A stretch of DNA of 64,000 nucleotides, taken from positions 1 to 64,000 of the forward strand of contig JAQMWT010000417.1 in the NCBI GenBank assembly GCA_029834535.1. The letters run 5' to 3'. This document shows positions 10,505 to 21,020 of this stretch, piece after piece. The number at the start of each line of letters is the position of its first letter. Position 1 is the first letter of the stretch. Source of the DNA: Chrysophaeum taylorii. Taxonomy: Eukaryota > Sar > Pelagophyceae > Pelagomonadales > Pelagomonadaceae. The notes below the pieces were generated by a model, which was not told the DNA's origin, searched no databases, and saw only the letters and a program-made list of their open reading frames with translations. The translations under genes and the position numbers were made by a program.

Positions 10505-11440
10505 TTGTCCCTCGATTTAGGGTAAGGATCAGGTAGGCGCGAGAGTAAGGATCAGGTAGGCCCGCGAGCCAGGCATTGATCCTCCAAGCCGTCTACGGCG
10601 ACCTCGCAGACTATTTCCACGACCCGCGGCGGCTCTTTCAGCGCGCCATTCTCACGCCCCGTCGAAACGATGTTGTCGATGCTGACAACGCGCGCATGAC
10701 CGCGGCCTTTCCCGGAGACGAGGCGTCGGAGTTCTTTTCGGCCGACTAGGTTGGGTCGGAAGACGACGCCTCGCTCTTTACAGTCGAGTTTTCAACTCCC
10801 TGACAACCAACGGCATGCTGACTTTGATCGCGAGCTTAAAGTCTTCGCAACCTCGACCCGTCGCACGGCCACTGCAACGGTACCAGATACATGATCGATC
10901 GTGTCGTTGTCACCGAGGCTCCTCCAACCTGTATCCCTTAAGGCCCGCCTACGCCAAACGATCAACAAGAGCCAGGGCCAGACGCCCCGCGAGGTCGGCG
11001 TCCTCTTGCCCAAGCCCGTCTTCTGCCACGTCCAGCTCTACGTGGCTCTCTGTCGATCGGCAACCCCGAGGATATCCTCTTCTGGGTCGACGACTCCACC
11101 CTACCCCTTACGTGCTGCGCAATACCGATAAGCCCCTCCCGGCGTCTACACGCGCACTGTGTGAATTTACTGGAATCAGGTGAACTTGTCAAACCAGTGG
11201 AACTTACTGAGGTCGAGATTGCACTAGGTGAACTCTGCACCAGATGAACTCCTGGGTCCAAGTAAAACTACTGTTTTTAGAGTAACTCAAAGGATAGCGT
11301 GTGCGGATCAAAGCAGCTTAGATTGGCGGGACACGAGTTCAAAGGAGAGTGGGGTGGTGGATGTGGAGCACGGCGGTTTACGCTGACCTTATTGGGGTTT
11401 GAGATTGCACTGTGAACTTACTGGCCTGCACTTGTTTAAA
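10505..11440 (+). mobile_element. Helitron-derived fragment H1 (Pif1-type helicase 3' end plus tail)
   Basis: It begins near AGGGTAAGGATCAGGTAGGC and enters a decayed Pif1/Helitron helicase C-terminal region: AVYGDL, FQRAILTPRRNDVVDADN, then NGTRYMIDRVV and QTINKSQGQTPREVGV...LPKPVF..VQLYVALCRSATP (about 10573-11080). In Pif1-like helicases these are the C-terminal motifs (MTINKSQGQT, QLYVALSR). Frames shift several times, so it is not functional. The tail (11140-11440) carries CAGTAAGTTCACC repeats and the conserved 90-bp block, ending GGCCTGCACTTGT. The Rep domain and the rest of the helicase are absent. Confidence 0.75.
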
Positions 11441-11477
11441 GACAAACAAACAGACAGACGCAAACATCTGTCGATTA

Positions 11478-12510
11478 GTAGTAAGGACAAGTGCAGGCCA
11501 GTAAGTTCACCTAGTCCCAAACTTCTAACCCCAGCAAGTTCCCACTCCAACCCTGCTTTATTTGTTCACCTGGTCCATAAGTTCACCCAGTCCAAATCTC
11601 TAACCCCAGTAAGTTCACCTGGTCCCAGGTGCCGTTTTATAAGTTCAAACTGGTCAGTAAGTTCACCACCTAGTCCCAATCTCTAATCCCAGTAAGTTCA
11701 CCTGGTCCACAAGTTCACCTACAGTGCGCGTGTAGACGCCAGGAGGGGGCTTATCGGTATTGCGCAGCACGTGGGTAGGGTGTCGTCGACTCAGAAGAGC
11801 AAATCCTGGGGTTGCCGATCGACAGAGAGCCACGTAGAGCTGGACGGCAGAAGACGGGCTTGGGCAAGAGGACGCCGACCTCGCGGGGGTCTGGCCCTGG
11901 CTCTTGTTGATCGTTTGGCGTCGGCGGGCCTTAAGGGATACAGGTTGGAGGAGCTCGGTGACAACGACACGATCGATCATGTATCTGGTACCGTTGCAGT
12001 GGCCGTGCGACGGGTCGAGGTTGCGAAGACTTTAAGCTCGCGATCAAAGTCAGCATGCCGTTGGTTGTCAGGGAGTCAAAACTCGACTGTAAAGAGCGAG
12101 GCGTCGTCTTCCGACCCAACCTAGTCGGCGAAAAGAACTCCGACGCCTCGTCTCCGGGGAAAAAGGCCCGGTCATGCGCGTTGTCAGCATCGACAACATC
12201 GTTTCGACGGGCGTGAGAATGGCGCGCTGAAAGAGCCGCCGCGGGTCGTGGAAACAGTCTACGAGGTCGCCGTAGACGACTTGGAGGATCAATGTGTGGC
12301 TCGCGCGCCTACCTGATCCTTACCCTGAATCGGGGGACTCTCTTCGCCTGCCCCACGACTCGGCGACGACCCCGACTAGGGGTCCCGCGTAATTCTATCC
12401 CTGCCCGTCAGGCACGATCCCTCCTACCCCACAAACCCACCCACGTCCTTCGTGCTCCCCACACACACCCTCTAGCAGTTTCCATGTTTAAAGACGAAAC
12501 ATAACGCACT
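11478..12510 (-). mobile_element. Helitron-derived fragment H2, inverted relative to H1
   Basis: This is the same composite as H1 on the opposite strand: tail repeats at 11490-11735, decayed helicase C-terminus at 11740-12295 (TINKSQGQT, VQLYVALCRSATP and, upstream, FQRAILTP), then TGATCCTTACCCTGAATCGG and a C-rich stretch (CCCACAAACCCACCCACGTCC) with TTTAAAGACGAAAC. The matching flank at 45475-45560 shows that this C-rich stretch belongs to the element. H1 and H2 meet tail to tail across CACTTGTTTAAAGACAAAC...AAGGACAAGTG at 11425-11495. Confidence 0.7.
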
Positions 12511-12749
12511 AGCCGGGCTCGCTGCCGCCCGCCGCTCACGTGCGATCTCAGCGAGCGTCATATTATCGGGTATCACCGACTCGGAGACCGGCACGCGTCC
12601 GGAAAGACGGGATTCGCGTCTCGGGCGAGACAGGTCCGGAACGACGGTCCGTTGGAGTTCGGGTGCAGTTCTGGCGTGGCGGCCGCGGGCGCGGGCGGGC
12701 GTCCCAAGAGATTCGAAAGTTGAATCGCGCGTTGAAGGCGACCCGCCGG

Positions 12750-15420
12750 CATGACACCGAGTGAGACCCCCGGCGCGAGGCGCGACGAGCGGACGTCGAG
12801 CGGAGCGGCGGCGACGGCGACGGCGGAGCGTTCGGCGCAGGTGAGCCGCGATCTTCGGGCGAGCCAGCTCGAGAGGCGGCCCGCGAACACGTCGAAGTCC
12901 TACGGGACGTCGGCGGGCCGGGGACGCGGTGGATCAAGCAATTCCGCGAGTTCGTGGCGGCGGCGCCGGGGTCGACGCTCTACGGCAACCGCATCGATCC
13001 GGATCGCGAGGCGTACGACGGCGGCGACGACCTCGTCACGCCGGACAAGTGCCTCGAGTTCTTGCGCTTCACGGCGGGCGCGCGAAGCTCGACTCGTACG
13101 GCAAACCTATCGACGGGGACCTGGTCGGCATCAGCACGCTGCGCCAGCTGCTGAAGGCCCTCGTCGACTACTACCAGGAGCAGCTAACCGACGACAAGTA
13201 CAGGCACCGCATCCAGAAGCACAACATCCTCGCCCCGATCGCACTACGGCGTCGCCATAGTGCTGTCGAATCACGCGAAGGACACGGCGCGCCGCAAGCG
13301 CCAGAAGTACCTGTGCCGCCACACGCGGGCGCTGCTGGTCGGCTACAACGACGAGCAGCACGGAATGCTCTGCGAGTACGCGCTCTTCGACGGCGCGCCG
13401 GGCCCGACCGAGCGCAACAAGCTCTTCCGCGGGACTCGCGCGCGATTCGCGCACGTGGTCCAGCACGTGCTCGCTCTGCGCGGCGACAGCCTCCGCAAGG
13501 CCCAACTCGCCGACTGGCTCGTGTTTCAAACGCGGTCCGCCGAGGGCCCCACGCTTGCCGGCTGCTCGTCTTTCTCCACGACAACGGCAAGACGAACGTC
13601 ACGGGACACGCCGACGTGCGCCGCGATGCGCCACGCGACGAACCCGGAGAGGTGAGCGCCCCGCCGCGTCGCGTCCGTTCACGCGCTGGATCCGCAGGTG
13701 CCTCCACTTCAGCATGGCGCTCTACTTGTTCACGATGTGGACCGTTCTCGGCGTCCGCAAGCCCAATTACACGCCGTACGCCGGCGTGGACGAGAAGGAC
13801 GGGCAGCCGATCGTCGTCCGCGAGTGGATGGACTACTTCCTCGTCTTCGACGGCAAGCCTGCTGGCCGCCGCGGCAAGTCGGGACCTCCCGACCCGAAGA
13901 ACCGCTCTCGGACAAGGCGATGCTCGACGAGACCAAGGGCATGTACGCGCGGATCGCGGTTCCAATAGAAGACCCCGAGCACGTCGTCCACCTGCGCCGC
14001 GGCGAGGCTCTCGGATGGCGGAGGCGGCCGGAGTCGGCCGCGACGAGCTGCGGCAAGCCGCACACCATCGGCAGGCGGACGCGCTCAGCGTGTCGTACTG
14101 CAACGACTTCCCGATGCGCTTCATTCGACACAGCGCCGGTTTCCCGATCGACGGTGGGTGTCGTGTGACGACGTCGCGCGATCGCTCGAGCTTTCCCGAT
14201 CATAGGCGGGTGTTACTACGTCGCGCGATCGCTCGAGCCCGTGCCGGACCGACTCAGGAATATGGTCTTCGGCTCCGTGGTCGACCCGGTTCGAGCGATG
14301 ATGCGCTCCGACGAGGCGACCTTCGATCGCAATACGCGCAACCACCTCGGCTCGATCACCTCGCCGAGTGCCTCGTCCAAGATGCGGCGCTCATGCGCAA
14401 ACTTGGGAAGATGGACGACCACCCGATGTGGGGCTTCGCGCCGTTCAACACGAAAGAGTTCGCCGACTACGTCGAGCGCCAAGACGCCGCCATGAAGAAC
14501 ATGCCGATCGAGCGCCTGCGGATGACGGCGGCGGCGGCGCAGGAGCGCGGCGACACGCTGACTGCCGCCGCCATCAACGCGATCTACGCCTCGCTCTGCG
14601 ACACCCACCACAGGTCGCCGCCGCGGCCGTCCCCTCGACGACGACCGCCGTCCGGCTCGCGAACACGCCCGCGCGCCAGCTCAGCGAGATCCACAGCCGC
14701 GTATGCGACGCCCAGTCTCGTCCCGAGGCTACCGTCGTGCCCGCCGGGCGCTCGACCGCTCGAAGTGGCCACGCCGATCCGCCTGCGACGCCACCACGTC
14801 GTCTTGCCACCGAGGACATGGCGGACGACGAGCTCATGTTTGGCATGCGACCTCTCGTCGTTGCTGACTCGTCGACCTGGGACGAGGACCCGCTCCCCAT
14901 TCGCGTCGTGTTATCAGCTACGACCGTGCGAGTCACCCAGGAGGTGGCCCAAGAGTACTTTCGCGGCGTCGACGGGGGCCCGCCGGTCAAGGAGCTCGAG
15001 CGCTTCTACGGTCCAAAAGCGGTCCGGGATGGGCAAAAACGGCAAGCACTCGTGGCGCTCGAATGGCACCCGCAAGGACAACCGCGCTTTCGAGGAAAGC
15101 GTTCAGCAAGCGCGCCGTGATCTACGAGGTCCTAGACGCGAGGGGCGAGGACGCGGGCGTCGCATTCCTCGACGGACTCATCAAGGACCAGTTCCCCACT
15201 CCCGCAAACTTCACTCGTCTGGCCTCCAGAGGAGCTCTCAAAGCGAAGGCCCAACTACGCCAAGAACCGCGCCCGTGGCAAAAGGGCCGTGATGGGGGCC
15301 CAAGTAAGAAGCAACGACTCGTCGATGGCGCTGCCACCCACGACAAATCCACGAACGCCGAACGACGACGACGACCTGCCGACCTGAGCTTTTGCGTGGT
15401 CGACGCAAATAGCCCCGGAT
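12750..15420 (+). CDS. Crypton-like tyrosine-recombinase gene (NDC10-like core, GCR1-type C-terminus)
   Basis: A GC-rich gene on the + strand. Recognisable parts in order: RWIKQFREFVAAAPGSTLYG and CLEFLRF (12920-13080), LDSYGKPIDGDLVGISTLRQ (13090-13220), a central segment with NHAKDTARRKRQKY and YNDEQHG (13260-13550), DNGKTNVTGHAD (13570-13620), a cysteine/LYLF segment typical of NDC10-like proteins (CLHFSMALYLFTMW, 13698-13740), and a C-terminal DGGPPVKELERFYG...GKNGKHSW...RKDNRAF...KRAVIYEVL region (14970-15150) matching the GCR1_C DNA-binding type. This combination is known from Crypton transposons and fungal GCR1-like proteins. Two good GT-AG introns keep the protein in frame (13652-13697 and 14154-14205). 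At least three other frame changes (about 13085, 13250, 13900) have no splice sites, so the copy looks damaged. I could not place the recombinase tyrosine. The start codon is uncertain. Confidence 0.65.
13652..13697 (+). other. 46-nt intron in the Crypton-like gene
   Basis: GTGAGCGCC...ATCCGCAG. Joining the flanks reads NPER-CLHFSMALYLF, restoring the NDC10-like motif in which a conserved N-P-x-x-C is followed by hydrophobic residues and LYLF. Confidence 0.7.
14154..14205 (+). other. 52-nt intron coinciding with a 52-bp tandem duplication
   Basis: GTGGGTGTCG...CCGATCATAG. Splicing reads FPIDGGCYYVARSLEPVPD. The stretch TTCCCGATC...CGTCGCGCGATCGCTCGAG occurs at 14141-14190 and again from 14193 with an offset of 52, equal to the intron length, so the intron is one copy of a tandem duplication. 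Confidence 0.65.
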
Positions 15421-15424
15421 AAGG

Positions 15425-16630
15425 CGACCTAGTCTTGTTAACTGGCGTTCATTTTGTGAAACTGGCGGGCGCTTGTGCCACGAGTGGCTGGGCCTCGCCC
15501 TCCAACTAGCAATGGGTCGGGAGAGTTGACCATCCGTGGGTGCGCGGTGGTGGCGAAGCCACGAGGGATCGGGGGACCAGAGGAGGCGTAGTTCGTCAGC
15601 ATATTGGTCTCGGCCCAGTCTCGGCCCAGGATGGAGTTTTGGGTCTGCTCTAAGTCCTGAGTGCTGGCGCCGGGGTCGACGGCAAATCGCTGCAGCGAGA
15701 GTCGGACCCCTAGCAAGCCCAGCGCCGAAAGAAAGGGCGCAACCAGAATGTCCAGAATGTTCCCAGAAACCGTTCTCACAGATTGGGTGCGTTCGGAGCG
15801 CGATGGGAGGGGCGCGGCGTTCGATTGCGGGAACAACGACGAAGGCGACAGCGGCGGTTCGTGTATCATCGACTCGACGTTCACCGTGCCGAGGAGGAAC
15901 GAGCAGGATTTAACCGCCGTGAGTCCTCCTGGACGGAGTCACGACTCGGCCAAGTCTCAAGAGACATTCCTGGTGAGACGCGCTGGAGAAGTCGAAGTCC
16001 AGCGATAAGCCGAATAGGAAGCACCGAGACTGAAGGATTGACTGGGACACCTGATGTCAAGTACGAAGGCTCCCGTCGAAGCTTCGAGACCTTGAGCGTA
16101 GTGCACGTACGGGATCATCGCTCGATATTCTTTCCAGTTCCCACATCGAGCGGCATGATCGCGGGGCATTCGTTCGACAGTTATGGGTGGGCCTTGGCGT
16201 CTAGACGCGATTGCCGGAGCATCTGCACGAGATGGCTGCTTTGGTCCCTTTCTTATGGTTCGAGTCGTTGGTGAAGCGAAGCGGCGCGTGCGTCGATGCG
16301 CCAGGCTCAAGCGTGCCGAGCGCGCCTCGGGTCCAAGTTCCTCCTTGACTAGTGTCGTGATTCACGTCGAGCAGCGCACTCGACAACATCGGCACAGCCT
16401 GTCGCCCCGTTTCCTCGTCCAGCCCTCGAGCAAGAATATACCACGTGACCACAGCTTGCTCCTTGCGGGGCAGATCCAGGGACTCGCTAGGTTCGGTAAC
16501 TCGCTAGCCTCGTAGCAATGAGCCGGGCGTTGAAGGGAGGAGGCTCCTGGGCGTTACGTCGCGCTGATAGGGCCCGCGCGGCGCACGTGTAGGGCTTGGC
16601 GCCTAAGTGTTATGTTATGCCCCGGTGCAC
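15425..16630. other. No gene recognised
   Basis: Several overlapping open frames of 80-165 codons exist on both strands, as expected by chance in GC-rich DNA. None shows a domain, and no frame stands out. The stretch may be decayed transposon sequence between the Crypton-like gene and the palindrome at 16636. Confidence 0.4.
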
Positions 16631-16635
16631 ACGTA

Positions 16636-16780
16636 ACAGAAAACTTTCAAGCACGTTAGACAGAAATGTTACTGAGTACCCAAGTATTCTATCACATTCC
16701 TGTCGTATTTTGACAGGAATGTGATAGAATACTTGGGTACTCAGTAACATTTCTGTCTAACGTGCTTGAAAGTTTTCTGT
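16636..16780. repeat. Perfect palindrome, 69-bp arms and 7-nt loop
   Basis: The arm 16636-16704 (ACAGAAAACTTTCAAGCACG...CACATTCCTGTC) is repeated as an exact reverse complement at 16712-16780 around the loop GTATTTT. It is AT-richer than its GC-rich surroundings. A transcript would fold into one long hairpin. No convincing target duplication is seen at its ends. It could be a foldback/MITE-type element, a hairpin small-RNA precursor or a cloning or assembly artefact. Confidence 0.95.
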
Positions 16781-17150
16781 CGTTCTCCGAGGCTCGAGGC
16801 CGCCTAACAGCGACCCCTCGCTCGTTGATCTCCAAAGCCACAAGCTCCAGGGGCTCACTATGAGGATACCCTCGAGGATACGGAGAGCTTTCCGTGGTGC
16901 GGGTGCACCTTGCCGCGCTTCGTGCCGGCGATCTTGGTTATACTAGTACAAAATTCGGCTTCGGTTACTCGGGCCGCACCCTCCCTCCCGCGCCAAGGAC
17001 ACCGATGAGAAAAGCGCAAGCGCCCCTTCCTCTACCGAATCGGTCGCAAGAGCGCAGGCGGTTAGGAAGCTACACTACGCTACACTCGCGGCGACGTGTT
17101 CTCCGCGCGGGTTGAGGTCTGCCGCACGTGCTCTCGGGTTCCTCGATCCG
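16781..17150. other. No gene recognised
   Basis: GC-rich sequence without a distinctive open frame or repeat. It is probably the decayed downstream end of the LINE-like sequence that follows on the - strand. Confidence 0.35.
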
Positions 17151-17152
17151 GA

Positions 17153-18463
17153 TCAGCACCCAAGAGGAGGGCGACAAGGAAGCCCTGCACGTCGGACGCC
17201 GCCGCAACCGACCGTCGGCGAGACGCGCGAGCAGCAAGCCGCAACAACACCGAGAGCGCGCGAGAGCGCGTGCTCGGACGCGCGACCACGAGCTGCGGTC
17301 GATGTCGGCGGCGGGTCGCCGAGCCCTCGACCGTCGCGCGAACCGCGCGTCGGTGGTCGACGGGGTTGGTACGCCCAACATCGACGGGACCCACAACGCT
17401 CCGAAACACTTCGCCTGCTCCTCGCCGCCCGCGCAGGCAGCGGCCGCGCAGAATTCGGGCTTCTCGGACGTCGTCGCGCGAAGGCCTTCGGCGCGGCCGC
17501 CCGGTCGCGCCGCCCGGCATTGGCCAGAGCTGGCGACGTCGGGGCGCGCGGCGGCCCTCGGCGGTCGCCCGCCCCGGGGGTGGTCGGGCGCCTCGACGCG
17601 GACCGAGGGGCTGAGGACGCGATACCTCGGATTCCGAAAAGTTGGGACGGCTTCCGTTTAGCGGGACGGGTTCGCCCCGCGGGGAGGGACGGGTAAGGCT
17701 TCGCGGCGACAAGTAGACCCGGGTGATACGCTCTAGGAAGAGCTCCACGAACGAACAAGGTCTCAAGGTTGTCAATTGTGTCCATCGCCGAGCGTGCCTT
17801 GACGTTGCTCGGGAAGGGCTGGGCGAAAACGGATGGGAATTCATTGCGGCACTGGTCGGGGCCCACACCAGCCTTCGGCCGGAGCGTGCGGTAAGTTTCA
17901 CGCAGGGCGACCGAGAGTGTGGCGAGCCCTTGCGGGTGGTTGGGGAAAGTGTGAAGGTCCTCCTTGCGAGCAGGATGTTGGGACACGAGTTGGCGCATGA
18001 CGTCTGGGTGGCATGGGTCGGCGATGCCCAGGCTGGTGAGAATACGGCATGCCCGAGAGAGGTCGCCAGATTCAGCGAGTCGCAATGCGCGAAGTGCGTC
18101 CGCGTCATCGTCGGGGGCCGCACGTGAGCGTACATGGGAGCGCACGCGAGTCACGTCGTGGAGGTAGCCGTCAATGAGGAGGTCGTAACGCCCAGCGGCG
18201 AAGGCTGCAAAGCGGTCAGTGAGCACGTCGGGCCGACGGGCGCCGCCTCGTGGTGCTCGCCGAAGAAGTAGGCTGTGAAGGCTCATGCACCAAAGGAGGG
18301 CACGGTCACGAGCGTGATCGGAAGTGGCGTCTTCAAACCACGAACACACCTCGGCCATTGCGCACGCCCATGCCTCGCGGAATTGGGCGGGAATGGTGCG
18401 AATGCACGAGCACGGCGATATAATGAGGTCTTTGATGGAGACCTCGTCGATCGCAGAGCGCAA
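17153..18463 (-). pseudogene. LINE-like retrotransposon ORF (N-terminal to reverse transcriptase), decayed
   Basis: A 436-codon open frame on the - strand. Its first 250 residues look like real protein: HARDRALLWCMSLHSLLLRR, GRYDLLIDGYLHDVTRVRS, then ALRLAESGDLSRACRILTSLGIADPCHPDVMRQLVSQHP. This pattern of small helical repeats (gain, recombine, loss, then KHP or QHP) is common just upstream of reverse transcriptases in some protist LINEs. It is followed by LFVRGALPRAYHPGLLVAAKP, where the reverse transcriptase would begin. The rest of the frame is Arg/Pro/Ser-rich and looks like a shifted frame rather than protein, so the reverse transcriptase itself is not readable. I cannot assign a clade. 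Confidence 0.4.
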
Positions 18464-18479
18464 ATCGCTCAGGTCAGGT

Positions 18480-19606
18480 TTGTCTTTAAATGTCGACTGC
18501 TGAGAGGGGGGTGTGTGTGGGGACAGGTCAGGTTTGTCTTTAAATGTCGTCTGCTAAGTGGGGGGTCCCCCGAATCAGGGTAAGGATCAGGTAGGCGCGC
18601 GAGCCAGACAGTGATCCTCCAAGCCGTCTACGGCGACCTCGCAGACTGTTTCCACGACCCGCGGCAGCTCTTTCAGCGCGCCATTCTCACGCCCCGTCGA
18701 AACGATGTTGTCGATGCTCACAACGCGCGCATGACCGCGGCCTTTTTTCCCCCGGAGACGAGGCGTCGGAGTTCTTTTCGGCAGACTAGGTTGGGTCGGA
18801 AGACGACGCCTCGCTCTTTACAGTCGAGTTTTCAACTCCCTGACAACCAACGGCATGCTGACTTTGATCTCGAGCTTAAAGTCTTCGCAACCTCGACCCG
18901 TCGTACGGCCACTGCAACGGTACCAGACACATGATCGATCGTGTCGTGTCACCGAGGCTCCTCCAACCTGTATCCCTTAAGCCCCACCGACGCCAAACGA
19001 TCAACAAGAGCCAGAGGCAGACGCCCCGCGAGGTCGGCGTCCTCTTGCCCAAGCCCGTCTTCTGCCACATCCAGCTCTACGTGGCTCTCTGTCGATCGGC
19101 AACCCCGAGGATATGCTCTTCTGAGTCGACGACTCCACCCTACCCCACACGTGCTGCGCAATACCGATAAGCCCCCTCCCGGCGTCTACACGCGCACTGT
19201 AGGTGAGCTTACTGGGACCAGGTGAACTTACTGGAACCAGGTGAACTTACTAGGGTTAGAGATTGGGGCAATGTGAACTAAGTGACCAGGTGAACTTACT
19301 GGGACCAAGTGAGCTTACTGGGGTTTTAAGAGTAAACTCAAAGGTTAGCGGCGTGTGCGGATCAAAGCACCTTAGATTGGCGGAGGCGAGAGCGACGAGC
19401 TCGAAGGAGTGGGTGTGAGCTAAGTGAACTTACTGACCAGGTGGGCTTATATGAAACTTACTGGGACCAGGTGAACTTACTGGGGTTAGAGATTTGGACT
19501 AGGTAAACTTACTGACCAGGTGAACTTATATGAAACTTACTGGGATTAGGTGAACTTACTGGGGTTAGAGAGTGGGACTAGGTGAACTTACTGGCCTGCA
19601 CTTGTG
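18480..19606 (+). mobile_element. Helitron-derived fragment H3 inserted next to Copia sequence
   Basis: Its left part has TTTGTCTTTAAATGTCGACTGCTGAGAGGGG twice (about 18480 and 18536), then CAGGGTAAGGATCAGG, the decayed Pif1/Helitron helicase C-terminus (18611-19080: AVYGDLADCFHDPRQLFQRAILTP; QTINKSQRQT; IQLYVALCRSATP), and the tail with CAGTAAGTTCACC-type repeats and the 90-bp block (19200-19606), ending GGCCTGCACTTG. Copia coding sequence begins immediately after, so the right boundary at about 19606 is well placed. Confidence 0.75.
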
Positions 19607-21020
19607 GGTATTAATTACTATCCGTTTCAGTCGATGACCTATTGATCACTGGTACCAACACTGCCAAAATTGCGTCTCTTCGCACCGCTCTGGCGACCGA
19701 ATATGGCAAGGTGGCATGACAACATCAGATCCTTTCTTGGCATCAATATCCACTACAATGTCTCCGCTGGTCATCTCACTATGAATGTAGCAGCGAAGAT
19801 CAACAAGATGCTTGCTGAGCATAAGCTCAACCTACATAGCCTAGACGCCCCCTATTCGGACATCCTCGTCCAAAATCCTTCTACTAAACTTCTCTCAGAC
19901 TTGGCTACTACCTTATATGTATTACGCCAAAACTTCCCTTTCTATTATGGCACCAGCATTTATTTGTCTGTCACATGTCGGCCGGACATCACCACCTTAT
20001 GCAACAAATGCTGCAAGGGGATGCACAACCCCGACCAAACACACCTTCTGCACTTATATTTTTTACTTCGCTATTTAAAGGGCACTCCGAATGACTCCCT
20101 TGACTATTCATCCGACAGCCCATCTATTACCCCCTTTATTCAGCATCTGATCGCTCGCTATCCTGAACTGCATCACCTTCGTTCACCTATTATCTGTTTT
20201 ACTGATGCAAGCTTTGCTGATCGTTCTGACCCTCGCTTACGATCCATTTCTGGTGCATGTATATTCGTCTTTGGCAATCTCGTATTTTGGTCTACCAAAC
20301 GACAGGCTCTCACTGCCAAGAGCACCATGGAAGCTGAACTCATCGCCGCCAGTGCAGCCGCTGATGAATGTCACTGGTTCTACAAGCTTTTCTCATCTCA
20401 CCCCTATTTGTTTTCGTGTGATCAAGCTCACGCTATCCCAATGCTTATTGATAACTAGCGCACTACATGTCGCTAATCATCCTAAAGTCAGTGCTCCTTC
20501 TCGTCATATCAACTTACGAGAATTTCGCATTCGTGACTACCAAGCTAATTCGATCATTAGACCTCTCTGGTGTCCTACTCTCTACCAGGCCGCTGATCGT
20601 TTTTCGAAGCTCCTTCCACGCAACTTGTTTCACAAGTTCAAAAAACGCCTACGGCGTTTACTCCACTTCAACCTCCCCACTATCACATCAAGTTACTCTT
20701 TCGGCTACTCTTCCACCGTACGACTCTGTCCAGAACACTCTCTACATTCTTGTCGACGGTAAGAAGCTTCCTGCTTAGTTTGATCCAGATTTCGCTCCCC
20801 GCGTTCAATCTGTGAGGGCGTAGAGATGGAAAATCTGAACTAGGGTTAGTACCCCCTGTTCTAGGGTTAGTTCACTTAACTTTGCCACCTTTTGATTTAA
20901 GAAAACGCTGTGTTATTCACACCGGCTGTCCTCGATTAAGAGACAGATTCGAGGACAGACTACCACTGTTCTCACGCTCTGCTGAAGGGCAACACAGTTG
21001 TGATTGCTGTTCTCTACGCA
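19607..21020 (+). mobile_element. Ty1/Copia retrotransposon, 3' half with LTR
   Basis: A fossil Copia element on the + strand. It starts inside the reverse transcriptase (VDDLLITGTN near 19635, the catalytic YVDD region), continues through the connection (LGINIHYNVS, YLSVTCRPDITT, LRYLKGT) into RNase H (DASFADRSD near 20205; AKSTMEAELIAASAAADE near 20320) and a C-terminal tail to about 20780, then a purine-rich tract (GTAGAGATGG) and an LTR of about 190 bp ending in CA at 21020. The LTR matches the one at 44166-44345. The 5' half is missing, replaced by Helitron fragment H3. Coding has a few breaks. The LTR carries two AACTAGGGTTAG-like blocks. Confidence 0.85.

Noticed and set aside
15438-15884. 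148-codon - strand frame as a gene
   Set aside because: No domain, overlapping frames on both strands of similar length, and GC-rich context. Chance is the better explanation.
17153-17700. C-terminal 180 residues of the 436-codon frame as real protein
   Set aside because: The composition switches to Arg/Pro/Ser-rich with open frames on all sides, as in GC-rich shadow frames. Only the upstream part resembles a LINE protein.
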